12,902 nt of DNA, from positions 1-12,902 of the forward strand of contig JAIPER010000060.1 in the NCBI GenBank assembly GCA_021737115.1. Reading direction: 5' to 3'. The notes below the pieces were generated by a model. The model did no database searches. It was not told the DNA's origin and was given only the letters and a program-made list of their open reading frames with translations. Source of the DNA: Desulfohalobiaceae bacterium (GTDB taxonomy: Bacteria; Desulfobacterota; Desulfovibrionia; Desulfovibrionales; Desulfothermaceae). This document shows positions 12,451 to 12,902 of this stretch, in pieces; position 1 is the stretch's first letter; every line of letters begins with the position of its first letter. The translations under genes and the position numbers were made by a program.

Positions 12451-12902
12451 TTAGACCCCTCTGCCCTGGATGAGTCTGATCATATCCTTGATGTTAGTAG
12501 GGGTTATGAATTCACCATCCACCCGATTGATCAAAAAGACCCGTTTGGGATTGTCCACCACTTTTTTGACCTCACTGACCACCTGCCCCATGTTCATCTC
12601 CACCACCGCGATAAAGTCCGCGTCCTTTGTTTTCCTGCGCACAAGACCGGCTGGAAAGGGCCACAGGGTCTGCAGCTCCAAGAGTCCCAGCCTCTCGCCT
12701 CTATTTCGACGATTCTTGACGATGTGCAGAGCGGACCGGGCCGAGGAGCCGTAGGACACGAGGATCACTTCGGCGTCTTCCAGAAAATACTCCTTGTACC
12801 GGGTCAACTGCTCCACCCTGTTTTCGATCTTGTCCGTCAGATGGTGAATCAGGCCGTGAATGACCTGGGTGTCGCTGGTGGGAAACCCCCACATGTCGTG
12901 AT
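12451..12902 (-). CDS. korA: 2-oxoacid:ferredoxin oxidoreductase, alpha subunit, C-terminal part (KorA-like, runs off the right edge)
   Basis: The minus-strand frame is open from the window edge to the TAA at 12453-12451, giving about 150 C-terminal residues; the start is outside. HDMWGFPTSD, the segment HHLTDKIENRVEQLTRYKEYFLEDAE, VSYGSSARSA and LLELQTLWPFPAGLVRR are characteristic of the alpha-subunit C-terminal domains (transketolase C-terminal-like) that form the CoA and interface region, and VVEMNMGQVVSEVK is a strongly conserved alpha-subunit stretch. It is the upstream gene of the kor operon; a small ferredoxin subunit gene (korD) would be expected just beyond the edge. Confidence 0.9.
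   Translation of the reverse strand, partial: HDMWGFPTSDTQVIHGLIHHLTDKIENRVEQLTRYKEYFLEDAEVILVSYGSSARSALHIVKNRRNRGERLGLLELQTLWPFPAGLVRRKTKDADFIAVVEMNMGQVVSEVKKVVDNPKRVFLINRVDGEFITPTNIKDMIRLIQGRGV

Overview
The window is a stretch of a moderately GC-rich chromosome with AT-rich intergenic spaces. It most resembles an anaerobic, sulfur-metabolising member of the Desulfobacterota, perhaps Desulfovibrionales-like. The lineage is an inference from gene content: a multisubunit 2-oxoacid:ferredoxin oxidoreductase, an FdhD-type formate dehydrogenase maturation protein, a CoA-disulfide/persulfide reductase-like flavoprotein, an OsmC protein, a DsrE-like protein, TlpA and CcdA. No rRNA, tRNA, CRISPR array or complete transposase gene was seen.

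Layout. 1-118 is the start of an ArsR-type regulator (minus strand, runs off the left edge) with a strong promoter. 174-1342 is a two-gene minus-strand unit: a small membrane-anchored coiled-coil protein followed by sfsA. 1526-2017 (minus) is an exported TlpA-like thioredoxin behind a leader full of palindromic repeats. 2668-4417 (plus) is a class III flavoprotein disulfide reductase plus an OsmC protein. 4418-4895 is non-coding and holds a roughly 256-bp foldback. 4896-5255 (plus) is a DsrE-like protein, tail-to-tail with a membrane-anchored YkuE-like phosphoesterase (5252-6394, minus). 6497-8638 (minus) is ccdA followed by a PAS-containing sigma54-dependent activator. 8931-10606 (plus) is fdhD plus a transaldolase-family gene. 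10773-12902 (minus) is the korA (partial), korB, korC operon.

Functional theme. Many genes handle thiols or low-potential electrons. CcdA would carry reducing equivalents across the membrane to periplasmic thioredoxin-like proteins such as TlpA. The flavoprotein, OsmC and DsrE-like proteins are cytoplasmic thiol, persulfide or peroxide enzymes or carriers. FdhD sulfurates the formate dehydrogenase cofactor, and KorABC reduces ferredoxin. Their proximity is seen; their cooperation is inferred.

The most unusual feature is the density of small palindromic elements between genes. (1) A 100/101-bp element ending in ATACTTACGG/CCGTAAGTAT occurs twice, 13 and 17 nt before the start codons of tlpA and korB. 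(2) A 27-bp hairpin with an AT-rich arm occurs three times, always with the same orientation to the next gene, and its stem shows compensatory changes. (3) A 92-bp element with 13-bp perfect terminal inverted repeats supplies the korC stop codon. (4) A single roughly 256-bp foldback lies upstream of the dsrE-like gene. (5) A 20-bp-stem hairpin directly follows korA. These could be miniature transposable elements, REP-like repeats or cis-acting RNA leaders; the sequence alone does not decide.
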